In this document: positions 1-6,378 of the stretch, in pieces
Position numbering within the stretch: the stretch's first letter is position 1
Layout: the number at the start of each line of letters is the position of its first letter
DNA from: DATJHM01 sp035493895
GTDB taxonomy: Bacteria > Chloroflexota > Ktedonobacteria > Ktedonobacterales > Ktedonobacteraceae
Assembly: GCA_035493895.1 (NCBI GenBank)
Contig: DATJHM010000181.1
Coordinates: forward strand, 1-11,012
Length of the DNA stretch: 11,012 bases
Direction: 5' to 3'
The notes under the pieces: model-generated
Told to the model about the DNA's origin: nothing
What the model saw: the letters and a program-made list of their open reading frames with translations, nothing else
The model's database searches: none
Made by a program: the position numbers and the translations under genes

Positions 1-38
1 GTGGGACCTGGCGATCTTGTGCGGTCGCCAGGTCCCAC
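1..38. terminator. Perfect 14-bp stem-loop, probable terminator of the ligase gene
   Basis: Bases 1-14 and 25-38 are perfect reverse complements (GTGGGACCTGGCGA and its complement) around a 10-base loop. The hairpin lies 49 bases past the stop of the minus-strand ligase gene, where a terminator would be expected. Any T-tract for that strand would fall before base 1, outside the window, so the terminator reading cannot be confirmed. The plus-strand side has no T-run. Confidence 0.5.
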
Positions 39-86
39 GTCGCGCTCACCACGTAGTAGCGTACCGCAGCCAGCCGCATATCATAA

Positions 87-1211
87 TTACCTCACAGTAT
101 AAGAGGCCATTCCCTGTAGTGTCTGTTCCATCAAAAAATGAGTTACTGCTTCCACACTATCAGTTTCCTGATAGACAGCAATCTGGCGATCCGCCCCGGT
201 TCCGCGTGGATCATCGAGTAAAGCGCGAATATAATTGATCTCGCGTCGACTACCCAGATCATCAACCACATCATCGACAAAATCGAGCGTTTCCCCGATA
301 GATTCGCGCATCGTCAGCGTGCGTTGCTGCACGAAATCCACCACCGTTGCATCCAGACCATAGCGGGCGGCGCGCCATTTATTTTCCTCAATATAGCCAC
401 TGGGGAGAGTATAGAGTGTTAGATTGCGAGCGTGCATCCAGTACAGCTTGGCTACCAGAGCCTGGCAGAGAGCAGCGATCGCAATCGTATCTTCAAACGT
501 AGCAGGCATATCACAACAGCGAAACTCAATGGTTTTAAAAAAGGGATGTGGGCGAATATCCCACCAGATACGTTTGCCATTATCAATACATCCCGTATGC
601 ATTAAAGAAGCAACATAGCGATCAAATTCAGCAGTTGAGCTAAAGAGATCAGGAACACCCGAACGAGGAAAGCGTTTCCAGACGATAGCGCGATAATCCT
701 TCAGGCCAGAATAGCGGCCTCCCCAGAAAGGAGAATTACTGGAGAGTGCAAGCAAATGTGGTAGCCACATGCGTAATTGATTCATCAGAGGGATAGCAAT
801 CGTGCGATCATCCAGGCCAACATGAACATGGAGGCCGAAGATCAGAATCGAGCGACCGACATCCTGATATTCTTCTTCCAGCTCCTCATAGCGTTCATTT
901 TGCGTACGCAGCTGATCTTGCCAGTGAGCCAGAGGGTGAGTGCCAGCACTAATCAAAGCGAGGCCCTCAGCCTCGACCAGAGCAGCCAGCGTTGAGCGTA
1001 AACGAGCCATCTCAGTACGTGCATGAGCGACCGTAGGGCATACATCGGAGACCAGTTCAACCGTAGATTGTAGCATCTCAGCCTTAATCTGCTCTCCCAA
1101 CAGAGGGATGCCCTTTTCGAGAATAGTATGGATACGTGAGGCTAACTGACCTGAATATTTATCCACCATCTGAAACTCTTCTTCAATACCGAGAGTAAAG
1201 CGCTGCGTCAT
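87..1211 (-). CDS. Carboxylate-amine ligase, YbdK / glutamate-cysteine ligase type 2 (GCS2) family
   Basis: 374 residues, the usual length of the YbdK/GCS2 family, which joins an amino acid carboxylate to an amine with ATP; Escherichia coli YbdK has weak gamma-glutamylcysteine ligase activity. Visible family signatures are the N-terminal GIEEEFQ (residues 8-14, metal/ATP-binding acidic strand), GTHP (90-93), GLHVHVG (125-131) and a WWDIRPHP..TIEFR block in the middle of the C-terminal half. It is presumably cytoplasmic, as no signal or membrane segment is seen. The ATG at 1211 is preceded by AAAGGAG about 6 bases upstream, which supports this start. It is the last gene of the minus-strand run and has its own putative promoter 230 bases upstream. 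The true substrate is unknown: members have been linked to glutathione-like thiol synthesis (EgtA-like) and to other amide ligations, and the neighbours do not decide this. Confidence 0.88.
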   Translation of the reverse strand: MTQRFTLGIEEEFQMVDKYSGQLASRIHTILEKGIPLLGEQIKAEMLQSTVELVSDVCPTVAHARTEMARLRSTLAALVEAEGLALISAGTHPLAHWQDQLRTQNERYEELEEEYQDVGRSILIFGLHVHVGLDDRTIAIPLMNQLRMWLPHLLALSSNSPFWGGRYSGLKDYRAIVWKRFPRSGVPDLFSSTAEFDRYVASLMHTGCIDNGKRIWWDIRPHPFFKTIEFRCCDMPATFEDTIAIAALCQALVAKLYWMHARNLTLYTLPSGYIEENKWRAARYGLDATVVDFVQQRTLTMRESIGETLDFVDDVVDDLGSRREINYIRALLDDPRGTGADRQIAVYQETDSVEAVTHFLMEQTLQGMASYTVR

Positions 1212-1443
1212 AGCATACTCCTTTCATGTGGGATAGGAGAAAACGGGGGATAGGAAAGCGAAGCTACAGAGGACACAGCAAAAAATGGCAGGACACAATA
1301 CATCAAAGCAGAAGGAAACGGACCAGCCTCAGGTTGTTCGTGGTGCGCTACAGCGCATGCCCGCATAAGCACCTCTAAATGAGTGTTTACTGCATGGAAA
1401 GCACTATACTAATGGTACTACGCACAAATATCCTTGGATTTAT

Positions 1444-1472
1444 AGATTACCCAAGACAAATGCATCTGTCAA
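1444..1472 (-). promoter_or_regulatory. Putative promoter of the carboxylate-amine ligase gene with overlapping dyad
   Basis: On the minus strand a perfect -35 TTGACA (1472-1467) is followed by 17 bases and a weaker -10 TAATCT (1449-1444), predicting a leader of about 225 bases. The near-palindrome GACAAATGCATCTGTC (1455-1470, one mismatched pair, with CC/GG outer matches at 1451-1452 and 1473-1474) overlaps the -35 box and spacer, as an operator would. The long leader (1212-1440) holds only a small TGCGCT-AC-AGCGCA dyad at 1344-1357 and no recognisable riboswitch. Confidence 0.45.
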
Positions 1473-1481
1473 GGACTTATC

Positions 1482-1868
1482 CTACAAGCCGAAAGCGTGC
1501 GGTAATAAGTCACGAATCGTAAAAACCTGTTCAAAGCCGTCAATATAGAGAAGAGCATCTGGAGCCAGATCGGCTAACCACTGGCGGCAGGCGCCGCAGG
1601 GTGTTCTCTGGCCGAGGGGAGCTTCGGGGGGAGCATCAATGCAGGCCACCGCGACCTGTGTGATCGTATGGGAGCCATTGGAGAGGGCAGCAGCAAGCGC
1701 AGAGCGTTCGGCACAGAGAGTCAGGCCAAAGCTAGAAATCTCAATATTTACGCCTTCGAAAACCTGTCCATCGGCCACCAGAGCGGCTCCAACGCGAAAA
1801 TGTGAATACGGACAATGGGCACGAAGGGCGGCAGAGCGAGCGTGTGCTAACAGCGTCGTGCGATCCAT
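1482..1868 (-). CDS. cdd: Cytidine deaminase (tetrameric, Bacillus-type)
   Basis: 128 residues. It hydrolyses cytidine or deoxycytidine to uridine or deoxyuridine and ammonia in pyrimidine salvage. The family signatures are complete: PYSHFRVGAAL near residues 20-30, the ribose-binding NIE (41-43), the catalytic zinc motif CAE (C52, A53, E54) and the second zinc half PCGAC (C91, C94). A first zinc ligand of Cys rather than His, and the length of about 130 residues, place it with homotetrameric cytidine deaminases. The ATG at 1868 has AAGGAT about 10 bases upstream. It lies 129 bases after the stop of the hydrolase-fold gene on the same strand, and a terminator-like hairpin ends only 22 bases before its start, so its expression probably depends on readthrough. 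No residue loss or frameshift was seen. Confidence 0.95.
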   Translation of the reverse strand: MDRTTLLAHARSAALRAHCPYSHFRVGAALVADGQVFEGVNIEISSFGLTLCAERSALAAALSNGSHTITQVAVACIDAPPEAPLGQRTPCGACRQWLADLAPDALLYIDGFEQVFTIRDLLPHAFGL

Positions 1869-1890
1869 AGAGAAGATCCTTGTATCTGTG

Positions 1891-1980
1891 TAAAAAGAAA
1901 CCAGGGGACCGGCGCGTGTGGAGACCTGCCTTCCAGAGCGGGCAAGCAGCCACCGTGCCGGTCCATAGATGAACCTGGCT
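1891..1980 (-). terminator. Bulged terminator-like hairpin between the hydrolase gene and cdd (possible attenuator)
   Basis: On the minus strand AGCCAGG (1980-1974) pairs with CCTGGTT (1905-1899), including one G-U. Stacked on it after a 9-base one-sided bulge, GGACCGGC (1964-1957) pairs with GCCGGTCC (1913-1906). The apical 43 bases contain a further TGCC/GGCA pair. TCTTTTTA (1898-1891) follows the outer stem at once. This is the form of an intrinsic terminator, 18 bases past the hydrolase stop. As only 22 bases remain before the cdd ATG, it may also act as an attenuator. It matches no riboswitch class I can recognise. Confidence 0.6.
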
Positions 1981-1997
1981 ATGGAGTGTATATTACA

Positions 1998-2963
1998 TTA
2001 GACAGCAGCAGTAATGGTTTCGCGTACCAGATCATTGAACTTCGCGGCCTGCTCCTCCTGAACATGGTAGCTGGCCTTATCGAGAATGCGTACTTCAATG
2101 CGAGGATTGACACGTTTGAAGGCAGAGCTTGCCTCAGAAGGTGTCAGCAGTCCCTCGCGTCCCCAGACCGCAAGCACAGGAACCTGCAAGCGTGCCAGAG
2201 GCTCATGGACATCCATATTCAGCGTATTGCTGAGATAGGAAGCCAGCGGATAGTGAGAATTGGACTGGTGAGCGCTCGTATAAATGTACTCTACCAGTTC
2301 GTCAGTGACCATACCTGGATTGTGGTAGCCCTGCGCGTCATAATAGCTGCGAATACCGTGACGTGAAGTCAGGACATTGCTCAAGAAGCTACCGACGACA
2401 GGTGTGCGTAGTACAGACTTCCAGGCAGCATTGACGGGGCCAGGGAAAGACTCCTGCAACATCGTAGTAGGAGGAGAGACCAGAATCAGATGCTCAAATA
2501 ACTGAGGGCGACGGTACGCATCGGCGATCACATAAGCGCACGTCTGACCATGGGCAACAACAACAGCAGATTTACCAATAACTTCTTTAATAAAATCATT
2601 AATCAGATCAGCAAACGTCTCAGCGCTATAGTCAGCCGTGGGGCGATCAGAAAGACCATAACCGAGCAAATCAAGAGCGAACACGCGGAAGTTTTCAGCC
2701 AGAACATCAATATTTTTGCGCCACTCATAAGAAGAAGCGCCGGGGCCAAAGCCATGGACCAGCAACAAAGGTTTCGCGTCGCGTTTGCCCTTGACCTCAT
2801 AGAACATATCGCCATATTTCCAGGGATAACGGCGCTCTTCGCCAGTCAGGACCGTATCGAGCTCGCCAGCCATGGACTCAGTAGCTTTATTATACAATGC
2901 TAATACACCGAGGGTACCGCCAACAACAGCACTGGCAGCCACCAATTTTTTAATCGCCGACAT
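1998..2963 (-). CDS. Membrane-anchored alpha/beta-hydrolase-fold protein lacking catalytic Ser and Asp
   Basis: 321 residues from the ATG at 2963, chosen because AGGAG lies 9 bases upstream; a GTG at 2972 would overlap that site. Residues 4-24 form a hydrophobic signal or anchor segment, so the fold is probably exported or membrane-bound. The alpha/beta-hydrolase core is clear: oxyanion HGFGPG (70-75), the LDLLGYGLSDRP strand-loop (97-108) and the closing YHVQEEQ with H300. The nucleophile elbow, normally GHSxGG, reads AHGQTC (137-142), placing Gly139 where Ser belongs; the acid turn, normally GxxDxxxP, reads GREGLLTP (268-275), placing Gly271 where Asp belongs. The codons were checked (GGT at 2549-2547, GGA at 2153-2151). 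It is therefore either a pseudoenzyme with a binding or structural role, or uses other residues (Glu270 is the nearest acid). The substrate is unknown. It has its own promoter and heads a possible unit with cdd. Confidence 0.85.
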   Translation of the reverse strand: MSAIKKLVAASAVVGGTLGVLALYNKATESMAGELDTVLTGEERRYPWKYGDMFYEVKGKRDAKPLLLVHGFGPGASSYEWRKNIDVLAENFRVFALDLLGYGLSDRPTADYSAETFADLINDFIKEVIGKSAVVVAHGQTCAYVIADAYRRPQLFEHLILVSPPTTMLQESFPGPVNAAWKSVLRTPVVGSFLSNVLTSRHGIRSYYDAQGYHNPGMVTDELVEYIYTSAHQSNSHYPLASYLSNTLNMDVHEPLARLQVPVLAVWGREGLLTPSEASSAFKRVNPRIEVRILDKASYHVQEEQAAKFNDLVRETITAAV

Positions 2964-3021
2964 CACTATCACTCCTAGCTATAGAATTTTCTCAACATAG
3001 TTTCTTATAGGTTCTGAAATA

Positions 3022-3051
3022 ACTATAACATGCGCTTTATCTTGCTGTAAA
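3022..3051 (-). promoter_or_regulatory. Promoter of the hydrolase-fold gene
   Basis: On the minus strand TTTACA (3051-3046), 18 bases, then TATAGT (3027-3022), with TGT just before the -10, i.e. an extended -10 TGn motif. The predicted start near 3015 gives a 50-base leader to the ATG at 2963. A weak plus-strand promoter (TTCTTA 3002-3007, 16 bases, TATAAC 3024-3029) overlaps it and could feed the psuG leader. Confidence 0.6.
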
Positions 3052-3090
3052 CAAAGTAGGAGAGAAGAGCACCACATATAGGAGATATTA

Positions 3091-3122
3091 GGAAAGATGG
3101 GTATATTGCCATCTTTCTTTTT
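3091..3122 (+). terminator. Intrinsic-terminator-like hairpin in the psuG upstream region
   Basis: GGAAAGATGG (3091-3100) pairs with CCATCTTTCT (3109-3118, one G-U) around the 8-base loop GTATATTG, and the 3' arm runs straight into TTTTT (3118-3122). The polarity with the T-run is plus-strand. No plus-strand gene lies upstream inside 3000, so it would stop leader or divergent transcription 53 bases before the psuG ATG. It may be an attenuator or an insulator. Confidence 0.5.
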
Positions 3123-3174
3123 GAGCGCCGAGCCTGTTATACTGCAAGCAATCTTACAGAAAAGGAAAGTATCT

Positions 3175-4092
3175 ATGCAACAAACACCAGCGTATATCAG
3201 CATGAGCGAAGAAGTACAGACGGCCCTGAGCGAGCAAAGAGCCGTCGTGGCCCTGGAATCCACCGTGATTGCGCATGGCCTGCCCTATCCCGCAAATAAA
3301 GAGGTTGCCCGGGCGATGGAGCAAGCGATACACGCCGAAGGAGCGGTACCCGCAACCGTGGGCATCGCAAACGGAAAAATCAAAATTGGTCTTTCTGCCG
3401 AAGAGATTGAACAGCTAGCTACCGCCAGCGACGTGCAAAAAGTTAGCCGTCGTGATCTTGCCCTGACGCTTGCCAGTGGGCGATTGGGCGCGACCACCGT
3501 TGCTGGTACCATGTTGTGCGCCAGTATGGTGGGCATCCACTTCTTCGCCACGGGCGGAATCGGGGGCGTGCACAGAGGGGCAGAGAGCAGCATGGACATC
3601 TCGGCTGACCTGACAGAGCTTAGCCGTACACCCGTCCTGGTCACCTGTGCCGGAGCAAAATCCATTCTGGATCTCGATCTCACCCTGGAGTATCTGGAGA
3701 CGCAGGGCGTGCCCGTCATTGGTTGGCAGACAGACGAGCTACCGGCTTTCTACGTACGCAATAGTGGACGGCGTCTCAGCCAGCGTGCCGATGATGTTGC
3801 GCTCGTCGCCGCGACCGCGCGTTATCACTGGGCGTGCAACCTGGGCGGTATCGTCGTCACCTGTCCGATCGCGGAAGAGCAGGCCATGGACCCCAGGCCG
3901 CTGGAAGAGGCGACCGAAGAAGCGTTAAAGCTGGCAAGAGAGCAAGGGATTAAAGGAGCCGCAACAACCCCCTTTGTCCTCGCGCATGTTGCAAGAATTA
4001 CCGCAGGAGAGAGTGTAGAAGCAAATAAGGGCTTGCTCATCAACAACGCAATCTGGGCGGCACGTTTTGCGACAGCTTACTTTCAAAAATAA
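3175..4092 (+). CDS. psuG: Pseudouridine-5'-phosphate glycosidase
   Basis: 305 residues. It splits pseudouridine 5'-phosphate reversibly into uracil and ribose 5-phosphate, breaking the C-C glycosidic bond, as the second step of pseudouridine salvage. The family blocks are all present: ALEST with E28, HGLPYP, GAVPATVG, KVSRRD with K89, GATTVAGTM, FATGGIGGVHRG, CAGAKSILD with the Schiff-base lysine K162, YLETQGVPVIGWQTDELPAF, and LLINNA with N290/N291 near the C-terminus. The ATG at 3175 is chosen over an in-frame ATG at 3097 because AAAGGAAAG lies about 8 bases upstream, homology begins shortly after, and the earlier ATG sits inside a terminator-like hairpin. A TATACT at 3138-3143 could be the -10. 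The usual partner kinase psuK (PfkB family) is not adjacent or in the window, so phosphorylation must be encoded elsewhere or pseudouridine phosphate arises another way. Confidence 0.95.
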   Translation: MQQTPAYISMSEEVQTALSEQRAVVALESTVIAHGLPYPANKEVARAMEQAIHAEGAVPATVGIANGKIKIGLSAEEIEQLATASDVQKVSRRDLALTLASGRLGATTVAGTMLCASMVGIHFFATGGIGGVHRGAESSMDISADLTELSRTPVLVTCAGAKSILDLDLTLEYLETQGVPVIGWQTDELPAFYVRNSGRRLSQRADDVALVAATARYHWACNLGGIVVTCPIAEEQAMDPRPLEEATEEALKLAREQGIKGAATTPFVLAHVARITAGESVEANKGLLINNAIWAARFATAYFQK

Positions 4093-4129
4093 CACGCAAA
4101 CGTTCAATGAGACGGAGATGTTGATTTAT

Positions 4130-4159
4130 TTGACCAATAAGACTACAATACGTTATACG
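4130..4159 (+). promoter_or_regulatory. Putative promoter of the small membrane protein gene
   Basis: TTGACC (4130-4135), 18 bases, TATACG (4154-4159). The predicted start is near 4166, giving a short leader of about 70 bases. That leader contains two CTCCTT copies (4169-4174 and 4212-4217) complementary to the AAGGAG ribosome binding site at 4220-4225. Confidence 0.4.
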
Positions 4160-4234
4160 CAAGGATATCTCCTTAGCGAGCGTAGAAACCTGTCTTTTCA
4201 TCAACCATATCCTCCTTGAAAGGAGCCGCATAGC

Positions 4235-4624
4235 GTGAGTAATCCCGCAGATTTTCGTAAAGTCATCGGGGGACTGGTGCTTTCCGTATTATGGGTATGT
4301 ACCTTCTTATTTATCAAACCTTCGCTTGTGATCGATTGGGCCGGTGATGGCAGCATAATGACTCCCCTGATGCCAGTGATAGCGCTGATCGGCCTGCTCG
4401 TTATCGTCTTTTATCATATCTTTTACCACTCCAGCTCTGAGGCCAACAAGCTAAGCTGGACGGTGGTTCTGACCGTATCCTGGCTTGCGATGATCATCTT
4501 CTACCCCTTCAAAGATCCGGCAAATCAGAATGGTGGCGCGGTCGCCTTCTTTGCCTTGCTTGGTGGATTGGCAGTTGTCGTGCTCTGGGTGCGCTTCTTT
4601 TCCGATGAGATTATCACCGCATAG
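4235..4624 (+). CDS. Small four-helix membrane protein, function unknown
   Basis: 129 residues starting with GTG, chosen because AAAGGAG (4219-4225) is 9 bases upstream and no ATG is near. I do not recognise the family. Four hydrophobic segments are visible, at about residues 9-28, 43-64, 73-91 and 99-120, with short polar links: a DWAGDG loop after the first, HSSSEANK between the second and third, and KDPANQNGG between the third and fourth. The protein is almost all membrane, has no obvious catalytic motif, and ends FFSDEIITA. It stands alone between psuG and a strong terminator with its own likely promoter. The second-to-third-helix HSSSEANK loop is its only markedly polar stretch. It could be a housekeeping membrane protein of a lineage-specific family; no function is assigned. 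Confidence 0.8.
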   Translation: MSNPADFRKVIGGLVLSVLWVCTFLFIKPSLVIDWAGDGSIMTPLMPVIALIGLLVIVFYHIFYHSSSEANKLSWTVVLTVSWLAMIIFYPFKDPANQNGGAVAFFALLGGLAVVVLWVRFFSDEIITA

Positions 4625-4650
4625 CGGATATCTACAGATACACGAGAAAC

Positions 4651-4679
4651 GGGCGGAGCTTATCTCCGCCCTTTTTTTT
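4651..4679. terminator. Strong bidirectional intrinsic terminator
   Basis: GGGCGGAG (4651-4658), loop CTTAT, CTCCGCCC (4664-4671), then eight T (4672-4679) on the plus strand. It ends the membrane protein gene, whose stop is at 4622-4624. Read from the minus strand the same stem is followed by GTTTCTC, so it can also stop transcription from the convergent purH. Confidence 0.93.
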
Positions 4680-4734
4680 GCTGGCGGCAGGAGTCATGAT
4701 CCATACGTGACCCGTTTAAGGGCTTGAAACAACG

Positions 4735-6294
4735 CTAATGGCGAAAATGGCGACGGCCAGTAAAGATCATCGCAATCGCATAATGATTTGCCGTACGGAT
4801 CGCATCCTCGTCGCGAAGTGAACCTCCTGGCTGAATGATTGCCGTCACCCCAGCTTTTGCCGCCACTTCAATCCCATCAGGGAAAGGGAAAAAGGCATCA
4901 GAGGCCAGAACAGAGCCGCGAGCCCGATCAGTTGCGCTGTTGAGCGCAATCTGCATGCTCCCCGGTCGATTCATCTGTCCGGCACCAATACCAACAACCA
5001 TCAATTTGTGAGCCAGCACAATCGCATTCGACTTCACATGCTGTACCACCTTCCAGGCAAACATCAGATCAGTCACCTCATCCAGCGTCGGTTCACGTTC
5101 CGTAACGACATGATATTCAATCTCGCGTTCATTGATCACATCCGGCGTCTGTAAAAGTAAGCCTCCGCTGATCGAGCGAACCTGAGAAGGCATGGGATGC
5201 ATGAGCTGTGCCGTCACCGAGCGTGGTTCGAGAGGGCGATGGGTAGCGAGGAGGCGAAGATGCTTTTTTTGACGCAGCAAATCGAGAGCTTCGGGCAGAA
5301 ATTCAGGAGCAATGATCGCTTCATAGAAAAGTTGCGTAATCTCCTGCGCCATTGCTAGATCGATAGGACGATTACAACCGATGATGCCACCAAAGGCCGA
5401 AATAGGATCGCCCGCGTGCGCCTTTCGATAGGCCTCAAGTGGAACATCGTCACATGCCAGACCGCAGGGATTGGTATGCTTGATGATAGCGACCGTTGGG
5501 GCCGTAAAGCTCTGAACTGCTTGCAGAGCGGTATCCAGGTCCAACAGATTATTAAAGGAAAGCTCCTTGCCATGTAGCACCTCAGAACTGGCAACAGAAG
5601 AGAGTGTACAAGAAGGAGAAAGGCTATTCCAGCGATAGAAAGCGGCTTGCTGGTGAGGATTTTCGCCATAGCGTAACGTCTGAATGAGCTCTAAAGGGAT
5701 CGTCATGGCTTCAGGGAACTGCTCACCGGAGGCCATGCGGAGATACTCAGCGAGCAGGCTATCGTAACTGGCGGCAGATTGAAATGCGAGAGAGGCCAGA
5801 TAACGACGTGTCTCCAGACTCACCTCACCCTGTTCGCGCCACTCCTGCATAATGGGGACATAGTCCTCTGGTCGTACCAATATCAGGACATTAGAGAAAT
5901 TGCTGGCGGCGGCACGCATGAGAGCAATGGTGTCAATCTCAGTCCGTGATAGCACCTCCTGGAGAGACAACGATGAAGAGTGCGTGAGTTTTAGCAGGGA
6001 AGGAGTATTTACCACAACAACATCTATCGGGCCTGCGCAATCAGAACGTGTTTCAGATGTAGGAGTATGAGGGGCCACCACCCCGGCTAGCAGCGTGGGA
6101 TGGAGCAGGCTCACACGATCATGTGGCATGGCAGGAAAGCCCGTAAGCGCACTCACCGGTTGGACGTGAATACCCTCTGCCTGTAAGCGTTTGAGCGTAT
6201 CAGGACTTGAGAATAGTTCAACATGGTGTGCAGTCAGTTCCTGAGCAAGGGCAGTAAGACCGGTACGGTTAGCCACACTAATTATTGCTCGCAT
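4735..6294 (-). CDS. purH: PurH: AICAR transformylase with a degenerate IMP cyclohydrolase domain
   Basis: 519 residues from the ATG at 6294 (AAAGGA about 7 bases upstream; an ATG at 6330 would only add 12 unrelated residues). PurH does the last two steps of purine synthesis: formylation of AICAR by 10-formyltetrahydrofolate, then closure to IMP. The C-terminal transformylase half looks intact: LRYGENPHQ, NNLLDLDTA, IKHTNPCG with the catalytic Lys-His, DPISAFGG, VKSNAI, GIGAGQMNR, SDAFFPFPDG, IQPGGSLRD and terminal FTGRRHFRH. The N-terminal cyclohydrolase half (residues 1 to about 190) keeps the fold outline (LTGFP, LLHP, RPEDY, LETRR) but GRVKTLHP reads DRVSLLHP (S62 for Lys), NLYPF reads NTPSL, RAAAKN reads RAAASN (S131 for Lys), and SVSDKTG and SGGT read SVANRTG and SSPDT. 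This half is probably inactive in ring closure. No other pur gene is adjacent. Confidence 0.9.
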   Translation of the reverse strand: MRAIISVANRTGLTALAQELTAHHVELFSSPDTLKRLQAEGIHVQPVSALTGFPAMPHDRVSLLHPTLLAGVVAPHTPTSETRSDCAGPIDVVVVNTPSLLKLTHSSSLSLQEVLSRTEIDTIALMRAAASNFSNVLILVRPEDYVPIMQEWREQGEVSLETRRYLASLAFQSAASYDSLLAEYLRMASGEQFPEAMTIPLELIQTLRYGENPHQQAAFYRWNSLSPSCTLSSVASSEVLHGKELSFNNLLDLDTALQAVQSFTAPTVAIIKHTNPCGLACDDVPLEAYRKAHAGDPISAFGGIIGCNRPIDLAMAQEITQLFYEAIIAPEFLPEALDLLRQKKHLRLLATHRPLEPRSVTAQLMHPMPSQVRSISGGLLLQTPDVINEREIEYHVVTEREPTLDEVTDLMFAWKVVQHVKSNAIVLAHKLMVVGIGAGQMNRPGSMQIALNSATDRARGSVLASDAFFPFPDGIEVAAKAGVTAIIQPGGSLRDEDAIRTANHYAIAMIFTGRRHFRH

Positions 6295-6334
6295 GTAGTA
6301 TCCTTTCAGGCAATATGCCAGACAAAGCATCTCC

Positions 6335-6378
6335 TATCTACCAGTATATCTGAAGGCCTGTCAATCAGATTTGCAAAT
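6335..6378 (-). promoter_or_regulatory. Putative purH promoter with upstream palindrome
   Basis: On the minus strand a perfect -35 TTGACA (6364-6359) is followed after 18 bases by a weak -10 TAGATA (6340-6335), about 40 bases before the purH start. Directly upstream is the perfect palindrome ATTTGCAAAT (6369-6378), a possible operator. It does not match a known PurR box that I can identify. Confidence 0.4.

Noticed and set aside
1906..1964. T-box or other known riboswitch before cdd
   Set aside because: The CACGGTGG stretch only loosely resembles the T-box core, no specifier stem is visible, and cdd is not an amino-acid gene.
3097..3174. 26-residue N-terminal extension of PsuG
   Set aside because: The ATG at 3097 lies in a terminator-like hairpin, the added residues do not match the family, and the ATG at 3175 has a good ribosome binding site.
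2979..3263. 94-residue minus-strand frame upstream of the hydrolase-fold gene
   Set aside because: It covers the divergent promoter region and the psuG start, is Cys/Ser/Leu-rich with no motif, and lacks a ribosome binding site.
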